From an uncultured Lachnospiraceae bacterium (GTDB taxonomy: Bacteria; Bacillota; Clostridia; Lachnospirales; Lachnospiraceae), in NCBI GenBank assembly GCA_934432595.1, contig CAKRYR010000004.1:1-64000 (forward strand): a stretch of 64,000 nucleotides of DNA. The letters run 5' to 3'. Positions 42,722 to 49,526 of this stretch are shown piece after piece. Position 1 is the first letter of the stretch. Each line of letters starts with the position of its first letter. Both the position numbers and the translations under genes were made by a program. Under the pieces are notes generated by a model. It was not told the DNA's origin, did not search any database, and saw only the letters and a list, made by a program, of their open reading frames with translations.

Positions 42722-42735
42722 CTAAAAATTATTAA
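42720..42735 (+). promoter_or_regulatory. 16-bp intergenic repeat, copy 12
   Basis: AACTAAAAATTATTAA, two changes, starting in the stop codon of the FTR-like gene and 23 bases before the next start. Last copy on the right side of the element. Confidence 0.45.
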
Positions 42736-42758
42736 TAAAAAAAGAAAGGAGAAGTTGT

Positions 42759-42890
42759 ATGGAAAGAGAAATAACTGTTCATAGTTTGGAAGAAATGTGT
42801 GATTTAATGTGTGGTGGTGTAGAAATTGGTTATGAAATTTACTATGATGAAGATTATGATGAAGATGGAGAAACAGAAAAAAATAAATAA
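42759..42890 (+). CDS. Small acidic protein (43 aa)
   Basis: AAAGGAGAAGTTGT precedes ATG 42759. Half of its C-terminal 20 residues are Asp or Glu. Very acidic small phage proteins sometimes mimic DNA; nothing more can be said. Confidence 0.5.
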   Translation: MEREITVHSLEEMCDLMCGGVEIGYEIYYDEDYDEDGETEKNK

Positions 42891-42914
42891 AGAATAGTGA
42901 GAGGAGAGATTATT

Positions 42915-43415
42915 ATGAAAAAAAATAGAACATTTAAAATCAAAGACGATGTAGATTTATCTGAACTAAAGGATTTTGGATTTGAATATACAGATAACTT
43001 ATGGGTAGTACATATAAATATAACTAAATGGGATTTTTTAGGTGTAGAATATTTGTGTGTAAATCCTGATACAAGAATTATAAATTATTTAAAAAAACCA
43101 ACATTCGATAATGATTTATGGTATTGCATTGAGTATTTAGGAATAGATGATTTAGTTAATATTTATTATGACAATAATTTTGAATTAAATGCGTTCTACA
43201 AACACGACAATGTTAATCATCCAAACCATTATCAAGGTAAAAATGAATGTATAGATGTTATGGTTGCTATGTTTGGGAAAGAAGCTGTCAAACACTTTTG
43301 TATGTGCAATGCTTATAAGTATAGGTTCAGAGCAGATAAAAAGAACGGGAAAGAAGATAAGCTTAAAGCAGAATGGTATGAAAGTAAATTAATAGAGTTA
43401 TGCAGTGCATCGTAA
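42915..43415 (+). CDS. Phage protein with C-terminal DUF3310 domain (166 aa)
   Basis: The C-terminal 60 residues (VNHPNHYQGKNECIDVM, then FCMCNAYKYRFRADKKNG, then EDKLKAEWY) are the DUF3310 signature, often labelled a nucleotide-kinase-like or T7 gene 1.7-like phage protein that acts on nucleotides. The first 100 residues are unrecognised. Placement after the dNTP genes fits a part in nucleotide metabolism. ATG 42915 follows GAGGAGAGATTAT. Confidence 0.8.
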   Translation: MKKNRTFKIKDDVDLSELKDFGFEYTDNLWVVHINITKWDFLGVEYLCVNPDTRIINYLKKPTFDNDLWYCIEYLGIDDLVNIYYDNNFELNAFYKHDNVNHPNHYQGKNECIDVMVAMFGKEAVKHFCMCNAYKYRFRADKKNGKEDKLKAEWYESKLIELCSAS

Positions 43416-43447
43416 AATGATATTGGATATTTTAGAAATAGTAGGTC

Positions 43448-43490
43448 AACTACCCACAATCTAAAGGTAGTGGGTTTCTGGCTAATTTTT
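43448..43490 (+). terminator. Hairpin with T tail, possibly an IS200/IS605-type end
   Basis: ACTACC/GGTAGT or CCCAC/GTGGG can pair across TCTAAAG, followed by GGGTTTCTGGCTAATTTTTT. As it stands it works as a terminator after the DUF3310 gene. The wording (CCCAC, TCTAAAG, GTGGGTTTCTGG) also resembles the right-end hairpin of TnpB-bearing IS200/IS605 elements, but no tnpB is present. The second idea is from memory only. Confidence 0.4.
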
Positions 43491-43514
43491 TATAAATTAA
43501 AAAAGGAGAATGTT

Positions 43515-43556
43515 ATGAAGATAGATTTATGCAAGTTATTAGGAGAGGTGAAATAG
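43515..43556 (+). pseudogene. Truncated copy of the start of gene 13836
   Basis: A 13-codon frame MKIDLCKLLGEVK with its own site AAAGGAGAATGTT. The first ten residues equal those of the protein at 13836, and the DNA then passes into the ribosome binding site of the next gene (GGAGAGGTGAAATAG). A deletion remnant, or the relic of module exchange. Confidence 0.6.
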
Positions 43557-43790
43557 ATGAAGAATAATATGCTTGTATTTAATGATAAAGAAAAACATAC
43601 AGAAATAAGATATGTGATTGCATTTTATAACGAAAGAATATGGTATCACTATTTAGACTTTCCTAATATTGATGATGCAAAGGAAAGTTTAGATAAATTA
43701 AGAATTATTTATCCTTTTACGAAATTTAGATTATTTGAAAAGATAGAGCAAACGACTATAAATTCGGTTTGTGAAAATTCAGAAGATTAA
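43557..43790 (+). CDS. Hypothetical phage protein (77 aa)
   Basis: GGAGAGGTGAAATAG precedes ATG 43557. Aromatic and charged, soluble. Unrecognised. Confidence 0.65.
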   Translation: MKNNMLVFNDKEKHTEIRYVIAFYNERIWYHYLDFPNIDDAKESLDKLRIIYPFTKFRLFEKIEQTTINSVCENSED

Positions 43791-43804
43791 GGCAGGTGAA
43801 ATAG

Positions 43805-44137
43805 ATGAAAGTTAATATATATTTAATTTTATCAATAGTAGCGATGGTTTGTATTATTATATCTATTAAAATAAATAATATATTTACATTAACGATTGAC
43901 ATAATCGCATTGATATTAAACATTGGATTTTATTTATATAAAAGATTAAGACAGGTGGGAAAGATGAGTAAATGTAAAATTATTAAGGCTAATAGCTACG
44001 TTGAACTAGAAGAAAAAATTAATGATTTTATAAAAGATAAAAATGTAACAAATATAAATATGCCAATAAGAGCTTGGGATGGACATTACAAGTATTATCT
44101 AGATGATTATTTTGCTTGTATTACGTATAAAGATTAA
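43805..44137 (+). CDS. Membrane-anchored small protein, possible in-frame fusion (110 aa)
   Basis: Residues 4-45 form two membrane helices. The remaining 57 residues start with a Met at 43964 that has its own good site (AGGTGGGAAAG), the kind used elsewhere between small genes here. So this may be two genes whose separating stop was lost, or one gene with an internal start. The soluble half (YVELEEKINDFIKDKNVTNI) is beta-like and unrecognised. Confidence 0.55.
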   Translation: MKVNIYLILSIVAMVCIIISIKINNIFTLTIDIIALILNIGFYLYKRLRQVGKMSKCKIIKANSYVELEEKINDFIKDKNVTNINMPIRAWDGHYKYYLDDYFACITYKD

Positions 44138-44150
44138 GGTGTGTGATTAG

Positions 44151-44177
44151 ATGCGTTTAATAGATGTAGATGAATAG
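44151..44177 (+). pseudogene. Eight-codon stub of an MSRLIDADKL-type gene
   Basis: MRLIDVDE followed by TAG, preceded by GGTGTGTGATTAG. It matches the first residues of the protein at 12353. Too short to function; third example of a leftover gene start in this element. Confidence 0.5.
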
Positions 44178-44207
44178 TAAAAAATAAAATAAATGGAGAG
44201 TGAGAAT

Positions 44208-44750
44208 ATGAGTAATCAAAGGTCATTAGAATATGTAAAAAGTAGAATAAGGTCTGGAACAACAGGATTAACAGATTGTATATATGATTCAATGTTTGAA
44301 GTTAGTCCAATAAATTTTCTTCCTAAAGATTGTAATAATAGTCAATTATGGGTAAACGAATATAATGGTAATGAATATAATGGTAAAATTATTAGTGAAT
44401 TACATTATGATAATGGTAAAATTATTAGTGAATTACATTATGATATAGATGCTGATTTTAATTATTTCACAATGAGCAGGAATATAAATGATGGAACTCT
44501 TTTATTTATGCAAACTGTAATAGAAGATGTATTAAATAGAGTAATGACAGCAGCAACGTGTAATAAAAAAATAATGCTTGAAGTACCAAATGATAAAGAT
44601 TTTTTAAATTCGCATCATATTAAATATACAATAGGTAATATTGTTTGTTGTTCAGAATATAGTGAAAAATTTGCTACGAACGAAAAACCTTATCTAACTT
44701 CAAGATATACTGCAATATTACCTATAAAATTTGAGATTGTTAAAGATTAA
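44208..44750 (+). CDS. Hypothetical phage protein with internal duplication (180 aa)
   Basis: GGAGAGTGAGAAT precedes ATG 44208. The stretch NEYNG occurs twice and GKIISELHYD twice in tandem through a 33-bp DNA duplication, so the reading frame is kept. The rest is unrecognised. Confidence 0.65.
   Translation: MSNQRSLEYVKSRIRSGTTGLTDCIYDSMFEVSPINFLPKDCNNSQLWVNEYNGNEYNGKIISELHYDNGKIISELHYDIDADFNYFTMSRNINDGTLLFMQTVIEDVLNRVMTAATCNKKIMLEVPNDKDFLNSHHIKYTIGNIVCCSEYSEKFATNEKPYLTSRYTAILPIKFEIVKD
44379..44444 (+). repeat. Exact 33-bp tandem duplication
   Basis: Two identical 33-base units (44379-44411 and 44412-44444) beginning AATGGTAAAATTATTAGTGA. Lack of any difference suggests a recent event. Confidence 0.9.
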
Positions 44751-44770
44751 TGAAAAAGTGAGTGATTATT

Positions 44771-45013
44771 ATGAATACTAAAGAAATAAAAGTTCCAACA
44801 CTAAATGAAATTCTAGGGATAGAAGATAGAGTTAGATTTAAATTCTTATACAGAGATAAATTTTATAAAAATAGAATTACAAAAAGTTATACATATACAA
44901 TTATTAATAACAAATTATTATTTGCAGAGGATATACCATATGCACTTAGTTGTTTATTCTTAAATGATTTTTATAATGAAAATTTAATAGGAATTGAGAC
45001 AATAGATGATTAA
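44771..45013 (+). CDS. Hypothetical phage protein (80 aa)
   Basis: Start at ATG 44771 after AAAAGTGAGTGATTATT. Its opening (KVPTLNEILGIEDRVRF) recalls the short regulatory-looking proteins that carry a leader of the form LCKLLGVEEG. Unrecognised otherwise. Confidence 0.6.
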   Translation: MNTKEIKVPTLNEILGIEDRVRFKFLYRDKFYKNRITKSYTYTIINNKLLFAEDIPYALSCLFLNDFYNENLIGIETIDD

Positions 45014-45045
45014 TGAAAATGTATAAATAATAAGGAGGTTGTTAT

Positions 45046-45345
45046 ATGAATTACGAAAGAAATATTATAGGAGATATTTATAATGCTTTAACTGGAAAAA
45101 ATGTAGATATGTTTCTAGCAAATAATGATAACGACGATACTGTTCTTGTAGAGTTGTGGGTTTCTATAATGAACGATATTAAAACAATGAAGAAATATTT
45201 TTATACTAATACAGAAGTTGTGTGTGCAATAATGATAAATAGGTTTGAAGATGTAATAGTATTTGAAAGCGATGACAAAATAGATTTACATAAACTATCT
45301 AAGATAGCAATAGATATTATATGGAGCTGTAGATATATAAGATAA
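45046..45345 (+). CDS. Hypothetical phage protein (99 aa)
   Basis: AAGGAGGTTGTTAT, the best ribosome binding site nearby, precedes ATG 45046. Soluble mixed alpha/beta pattern. Just before the excisionase; no recognised domain. Confidence 0.65.
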   Translation: MNYERNIIGDIYNALTGKNVDMFLANNDNDDTVLVELWVSIMNDIKTMKKYFYTNTEVVCAIMINRFEDVIVFESDDKIDLHKLSKIAIDIIWSCRYIR

Positions 45346-45357
45346 GGTGGTGTTAAT

Positions 45358-45549
45358 TTGGAAAAGATATTATTAAATATAGATGAGTTTTGTGCATATC
45401 TAGGTATAGGTAAAACAAAAGCACGAGAAATATTAAAGAATAACAAAAATAAATTTACAGTAAGAATAGGTAATAGATTATATGCCAATAAATATCTACT
45501 TGATAAATACCTAGAACAATGTTGTAAAAATAATACATCTATTAACTAA
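45358..45549 (+). CDS. xis: Excisionase-like DNA-binding protein (63 aa)
   Basis: A single winged helix-turn-helix of the MerR-like excisionase type: LNIDEFCAYLGIGKTKAREI (helix-turn-helix) followed by FTVRIGNRLYANKYLLDKYL (wing and closing helix). Such proteins bend the attachment site and steer the integrase toward excision, as Xis of Tn916 does. TTG start at 45358 after AAGGTGGTGTTAAT. The integrase gene follows after a 123-base gap. Confidence 0.82.
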   Translation: MEKILLNIDEFCAYLGIGKTKAREILKNNKNKFTVRIGNRLYANKYLLDKYLEQCCKNNTSIN

Positions 45550-45578
45550 ATAAAACATAAGTAAAATAATTCACAAAT

Positions 45579-45648
45579 AGGTTGATAAACAAGCTAACTA
45601 ATGATATAGTATATATGTCATTAAATATTGTATTCAACCTTATTTTTT
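45579..45648 (+). terminator. Long hairpin with T run between xis and int
   Basis: AGGTTGA (45579-45585) pairs with TCAACCT (45634-45640), with an inner AATGA/TCATT stem, then TATTTTTT. It could stop transcripts arriving from the phage operon so that int is expressed separately. The loop is long, so it may instead be a binding region for Xis or Int. A partial match to the 16-bp repeat (AACTAAAAGA) follows at 45649. Confidence 0.45.
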
Positions 45649-45672
45649 AACTAAAAGAAAGAGGTTGATATT

Positions 45673-46872
45673 ATGGGAAAAAATTTAAAAGGTAAAGAGT
45701 TAGGTAAAGGTATAAGACAAAGAAAGGATGGGCGATATGAAGCAAGAGCAGTAGTAGAGGGTATAAATATTAGTATTATTAAATCTAGTTTGAAAGAATG
45801 TTTAGAAGAATTTAAAGAAGCAAAAAAGATAGCATCTAACAATATAAATATGAAAAGAATTAATATTACTCTCAACGAATGGTTTGAGGAATGGTTTGAA
45901 CAATATAAAAAACCATATATAAAAGAAACTAGTATATATCCATTAAGGAGTAAATATTATAATATATTTGGTAATACATTAGGAGATAAGAAAGTGATAA
46001 ATATAAACAATATAGATATACAAAGTGTTATTAATAGTATGAGAGACAATGGTAGAGCAGCATCATCTATGAGAACAGCACTAAGTACAATAAGAGAATG
46101 TTTAGAATCTGCTAAGAATAACAGGATAATACAAATAAATCCTTGTTTTGATATAAAAGTTTATTGGGAAAACAAAACTACTCTTAGAAGATTTTTATCC
46201 AAAGAAGAACAAGACTTATTTCTTAGTAAATCAAAGAATAATAGTGATTGGTATTATGAAATGTTTTATATTATGCTACATACTGGTATGAGAATAGGAG
46301 AAGTTGGTGGACTTAAATGGGAAGATGTTGATTTTAAAAATAAATGTATTCATATTAATAGGTCATTATCTTGTCAGTATGAGAAAGGCAAAAAGATAAT
46401 GAGGCTTACTACTCCAAAGACACATAACTCATACAGAGAGATACCATTTATGGGAGAAGTGGAAGATATGTTTAATGCTCAATATAAGAAACAACAAATT
46501 TACAAAGAGAATTTAGGAGATAGATGGAGAGAAGAAGAAGGATTTGAAAATTTCGTTTTTACATCAAGCATGGGTTCTCCTGTTACTAGATATATTGCAG
46601 AGAAACAGATAAATAAGATTGTTAATGCTATTAATGAAGAAGAAATGTTTAATGCTGTAAAAGAAAATAGAGTACCTAAAATGTTCGAAAAAGTATATCC
46701 ACACGCATTAAGACACACATTTTGTAGTAGATGTTTTGAATGCGATATGAATCCTAAAGTTGTTCAAAAAATTATGGGGCATCAACATTATAGTACAACG
46801 ATAGATATTTACACTCACGTCACTAACGAAAAAATAGAAGATGAAATATCTAAATTTAATATTGCTTTATAA
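45673..46872 (+). CDS. int: Phage integrase, tyrosine recombinase (399 aa)
   Basis: Integrates and excises the element. A basic N-terminal arm-binding domain (KGIRQRKDGRYEARAVVEGI, AP2-like) is followed by a core-binding domain (about 60-160) and a complete catalytic domain: Arg in HTGMRIGEVGGLKW, Lys in TPKTHNSYREIPF, HALRHTFCSRC with His and Arg, His in MGHQHYSTT and the Tyr nucleophile in IDIYTHV. Full length, intact. As the last gene before chromosomal DNA it marks the right end. AAAGAGGTTGATATT precedes ATG 45673. Confidence 0.93.
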   Translation: MGKNLKGKELGKGIRQRKDGRYEARAVVEGINISIIKSSLKECLEEFKEAKKIASNNINMKRINITLNEWFEEWFEQYKKPYIKETSIYPLRSKYYNIFGNTLGDKKVININNIDIQSVINSMRDNGRAASSMRTALSTIRECLESAKNNRIIQINPCFDIKVYWENKTTLRRFLSKEEQDLFLSKSKNNSDWYYEMFYIMLHTGMRIGEVGGLKWEDVDFKNKCIHINRSLSCQYEKGKKIMRLTTPKTHNSYREIPFMGEVEDMFNAQYKKQQIYKENLGDRWREEEGFENFVFTSSMGSPVTRYIAEKQINKIVNAINEEEMFNAVKENRVPKMFEKVYPHALRHTFCSRCFECDMNPKVVQKIMGHQHYSTTIDIYTHVTNEKIEDEISKFNIAL

Positions 46873-46876
46873 AAAA

Positions 46877-46985
46877 TGACCCAACTTTAAAAGTACCTGA
46901 CCCAAAAATAAAATATAAAAATATTTGATGATAGGAAAAACAAAAAAATAAAGACCCGTTAAAAATTGGGTCAACTATTTTTTAT
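46877..46985 (+). terminator. Terminator and TGACCCAA repeats after int
   Basis: GACCC (46953-46957) pairs with GGGTC (46968-46972) before ATTTTTTAT, an intrinsic terminator. The word TGACCCAA occurs directly at 46877 and 46898 and inverted at 46966, so a larger stem of 8 bp is also possible. Repeats this close to an integrase gene may be Int or Xis arm sites. Confidence 0.55.
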
Positions 46986-47030
46986 ATATGACATAACCCT
47001 TTTATATAGAAGAAATTTATTCAAAGTTCT

Positions 47031-47052
47031 CAAAACAAATGGGAATGTAATT
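47031..47052 (+). repeat. 22-bp direct repeat, left copy
   Basis: CAAAACAAATGGGAATGTAA plus TT, identical to 47089-47110, 58 bases apart. A possible attachment-site relic or part of a chromosomal repeat family. Confidence 0.75.
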
Positions 47053-47088
47053 TTTGTAAGCAATTGCAACTTCCTCGTGGGAAGCTTG

Positions 47089-47110
47089 CAAAACAAATGG
47101 GAATGTAATT
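47089..47110 (+). repeat. 22-bp direct repeat, right copy
   Basis: Exact second copy of the repeat at 47031. Between the copies lies the stem TTGCAACTTCC/GGGAAGCTTGCAA. Confidence 0.75.
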
Positions 47111-47159
47111 CGTTTTGGTAAATTAACTTGTAATTTAAAATTAAATTTTATAGAAAAAG

Positions 47160-47206
47160 GGATGCTAAATAAGACGATATGCCGTCTTATTTAGCATCCT
47201 TTTCTT
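47160..47206 (+). terminator. Strong intrinsic terminator, 17-bp perfect stem
   Basis: GGATGCTAAATAAGACG (47160-47176) and its exact complement (47183-47199) around ATATGC, followed by TTTTCTTTTG. The A-rich left flank gives a T run on the other strand too, so it can work in both directions. Confidence 0.9.
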
Positions 47207-47306
47207 TTGTTATTTAATAGGTAATTGCGTTGCATTTCGCAAGGGACTCTTTTTTGTGAAATATCAAATCGTCCCTAGAACCCCAACCCAAAAACTACAC
47301 TTAAAT

Positions 47307-47345
47307 TTTACATAGATTTTACTTAGATTCTTATTACACTTTACA
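47307..47345 (+). promoter_or_regulatory. Candidate Pho box before the Na/Pi cotransporter
   Basis: TTTACA (47307), TTTACT (47318), TCTTAT (47329) and TTTACA (47340) stand exactly 11 bases apart. Response regulators of the PhoB/PhoP family bind direct repeats with an 11-base period, in Bacillus of the TTAACA type. The gene imports phosphate and a PhoB/PhoR-like pair lies 4 kb downstream. Confidence 0.55.
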
Positions 47346-47414
47346 AACGTATTTTAACATCGTAAATGCAAGGAAAGAAATTATGATATTTGAGTAAGGA
47401 GAAAAGAAGTTATT

Positions 47415-49199
47415 ATGGATCAAGGAACAATTATGACAATGATATTAGGATTTATTGGTGGACTGGCATTATTTTTATATGGAATGAATATAATGGGGGA
47501 CGGTCTATCAAAGCTATCAGGAGGTAAGTTAGAAAGAATACTAGAGCAACTTACATCCACACCACTAAAAGGTGTTCTATTAGGAGCAGGAGTTACTGCT
47601 ATCATTCAAAGTTCATCTGCAACAACAGTTATGGTTGTTGGATTTGTAAACTCAGGAATGATGAAGCTAGGTCAAGCAATTAGCATTATAATGGGCGCAA
47701 ACATAGGAACAACTATAACAGCATGGATATTAAGCTTGTCAGGTATAGAAGGAGATAGTTTATTTATACAAATGCTAAAACCAAGTAACTTTTCACCAAT
47801 ACTAGCTATAATAGGTGTTATCTTAATAATGTTTACTAAAGGTGAGAAAAAGAAAAATACAGGTATTATTTTGGCAGGATTTGCAATACTAATGATAGGA
47901 ATGGATAGTATGAGTGGTGCTGTTAAACCACTTCAACAAGTTGATGGATTTAGAAAACTTATGATTAGTTTCTCAGATATACCATTACTTGGTGTTATAG
48001 CTGGAACAGTATTTACGGCAATTATACAAAGTTCATCAGCATCAGTTGGTATCTTACAGGCATTTTGTAAGACAGGAGTTCTTAAATTTAGTTCGGCAAT
48101 GCCTATTATAATGGGACAGAATATTGGTACATGTGTTACAGCTATGTTATCCGCAATAGGAGCTAAGAAAAATGCAAAAAGAGCAGCAGTTGTACATTTA
48201 TGCTTTAATATTATAGGTACAATATTGTTTATGGTAGTATTTTATACAATAAATGCTATTAGTCCATTTAAGTTTATGGATGGAAAGGCAACAGAAGCAG
48301 GAATAGCTATAATTCATACAACATTTAATATATCAGTTACCTTAGTTTTAGTATGGTTCTCTAAATGGCTAGAAAAATTGGCATGTTTTATTGTTAGAGA
48401 TAATGAAAATGATGTTGAAGCTGATAATGCAAATGAAGCACTTGAGATATTGGATAATAGATTTCTTGATAATCCAGCATTAGCTATGGAGCATGCTAAG
48501 GATATAGTTATTAAGATGGCTTATTTATCAAAAGAAACATTAGATAACGCATTAAGTTTATTAACTGTTTACGATAAGGATGTATTAGATAAAGTATCAA
48601 AATTAGAAGAAACTGTTGATAATTATGAAGATAAATTAGGGTCATATCTTATGAAACTTACTGGTAAAGAATTATCAGAGCAGGACAGCATAAGGCTTCC
48701 TCTTTATATTCACATGATAAATGATTATGAGAGAATATCAGATCATGCAATGAATATATCAGAGTTGGCAAAGAAAATGAATAAGAAAGATTTGAGTTTT
48801 TCTAAAAAAGCTATGAAAGAGTTAGATGTATTTAGTAATTTGATACAGGATATTGTAGTTAATTCAATAAAAGCTTTTGAGAATGATGATGTAGATATTG
48901 CTAAGTGTATCGAACCGTTAGAGGAGGTTGCTGATAAACTAAACAAACAAATTAAGAAGAGACATAAGAGAAGATTAGAAAATGGAAAATGTTCAATTGA
49001 AATGGGATTTATTTTATCTGATATAACTACAAACTATGAAAGAATAGCAGATCATTGTTCAAACATTGCAATAGGAATTATACAGAGTAAAGAGGACATA
49101 TATGAGAGTCATGAATATCTAGAAACATTAGATAAAGGTGAGAATACTCCATTCTATGAGAAATATGAGGAGTATAAGGAAAGATATGTACTACCTTAA
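47415..49199 (+). CDS. Na/Pi cotransporter family protein (594 aa)
   Basis: Sodium-dependent phosphate transporter of the NptA/SLC34 type. The repeated signature with QSSSATTVM (about residues 64-72) and its second copy QSSSASVGIL (about 210-219) marks the two inverted halves of the membrane domain, with eight or more hydrophobic segments up to about residue 320. The C-terminal 230 residues form a cytosolic PhoU-like four-helix domain (DYERISDHAMNISELA, ERIADHCSNIA), which in this family regulates uptake. AAGGAGAAAAGAAGTT precedes ATG 47415. A second paralogue follows at 49527. Confidence 0.9.
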   Translation: MDQGTIMTMILGFIGGLALFLYGMNIMGDGLSKLSGGKLERILEQLTSTPLKGVLLGAGVTAIIQSSSATTVMVVGFVNSGMMKLGQAISIIMGANIGTTITAWILSLSGIEGDSLFIQMLKPSNFSPILAIIGVILIMFTKGEKKKNTGIILAGFAILMIGMDSMSGAVKPLQQVDGFRKLMISFSDIPLLGVIAGTVFTAIIQSSSASVGILQAFCKTGVLKFSSAMPIIMGQNIGTCVTAMLSAIGAKKNAKRAAVVHLCFNIIGTILFMVVFYTINAISPFKFMDGKATEAGIAIIHTTFNISVTLVLVWFSKWLEKLACFIVRDNENDVEADNANEALEILDNRFLDNPALAMEHAKDIVIKMAYLSKETLDNALSLLTVYDKDVLDKVSKLEETVDNYEDKLGSYLMKLTGKELSEQDSIRLPLYIHMINDYERISDHAMNISELAKKMNKKDLSFSKKAMKELDVFSNLIQDIVVNSIKAFENDDVDIAKCIEPLEEVADKLNKQIKKRHKRRLENGKCSIEMGFILSDITTNYERIADHCSNIAIGIIQSKEDIYESHEYLETLDKGENTPFYEKYEEYKERYVLP

Positions 49200-49242
49200 T
49201 ATTAAATATGAAGAAAGCTAATCATAAATCTTAAAAATTTAA

Positions 49243-49271
49243 TTGACACATATTATATTATTTTGTAAAAT
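49243..49271 (+). promoter_or_regulatory. Consensus sigma-A promoter
   Basis: TTGACA (49243-49248), 17 bases, TAAAAT (49266-49271). Transcription would begin about 49278, inside the left arm of the hairpin 49272-49311. Confidence 0.78.
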
Positions 49272-49484
49272 AGCCTTGTTGTGTATTATATAAGGAATGC
49301 AGAACAAGGCTTTTTCTTGTTTAATAGGAAATTCCTTCGGAATTTCCCTATTAAACAAAACTCTCCGAGAGATACACACATTGTGCAGAGGAAGGTTGCT
49401 ATCGCAACTGCACAATGGCGCACAAAGTGGATCAAGTCCCTCATGAGTGAGGGAAACAGGGAGTTGAAGCGGACTTGTCCGCTT
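49272..49484 (+). ncRNA. Hairpin array between the two cotransporter genes
   Basis: Five stems in 213 bases: AGCCTTGTT/AACAAGGCT with TTTTTC tail (49272-49311); a 19-bp stem TTGTTTAATAGGAAATTCC (49317-49358, one bulge); TTGTGCAG/CTGCACAA with an inner GTTGC/GCAAC (49381-49415); CCCTCA/TGAGGG (49438-49453); AAGCGGAC/GTCCGCTT (49467-49484). The first acts as a terminator right behind the promoter, so a very short RNA or an attenuated leader of the next gene is expected. No known riboswitch pattern recognised. It may also be a repeat-derived element. Confidence 0.5.
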
Positions 49485-49526
49485 TGTTCTACTATGAATA
49501 CATAATTTTTTAGTTAGGAGACGTTT

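Larger units (their letters stand above)
1..46990 (+). mobile_element. Integrated temperate phage-like element, right-hand part
   Basis: About 47 kb of unidirectional, tightly packed genes ending in an excisionase-like gene and a tyrosine integrase beside ordinary chromosomal genes. It carries its own replication set (DnaE, DnaB-like, primase, Sak4-like ATPase, RecD-like helicase), nucleotide metabolism, methyltransferases and many tiny genes, as large temperate siphophages do. No capsid, tail, terminase or lysis gene is visible, so the virion genes and the left attachment site must lie before base 1, or the element is not a complete phage. The right end is set only approximately: after the integrase terminator and before the 22-bp direct repeats or the strong terminator at 47160. 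Organisation recalls SP-beta-like phages; that relation is inference. Confidence 0.85.
46990..47415 (+). other. Gene-free junction region between element and chromosome
   Basis: No open frame. It contains, in order: a 22-bp direct repeat pair, an imperfect hairpin between them (47064-47091), a very strong terminator (47160-47206), a small hairpin with T tail (47225-47256) and TTTAC repeats before the cotransporter gene. The attachment site should be at its left side. The strong terminator probably belongs to the chromosomal gene that lies left of the element in the uninfected chromosome. Confidence 0.5.
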
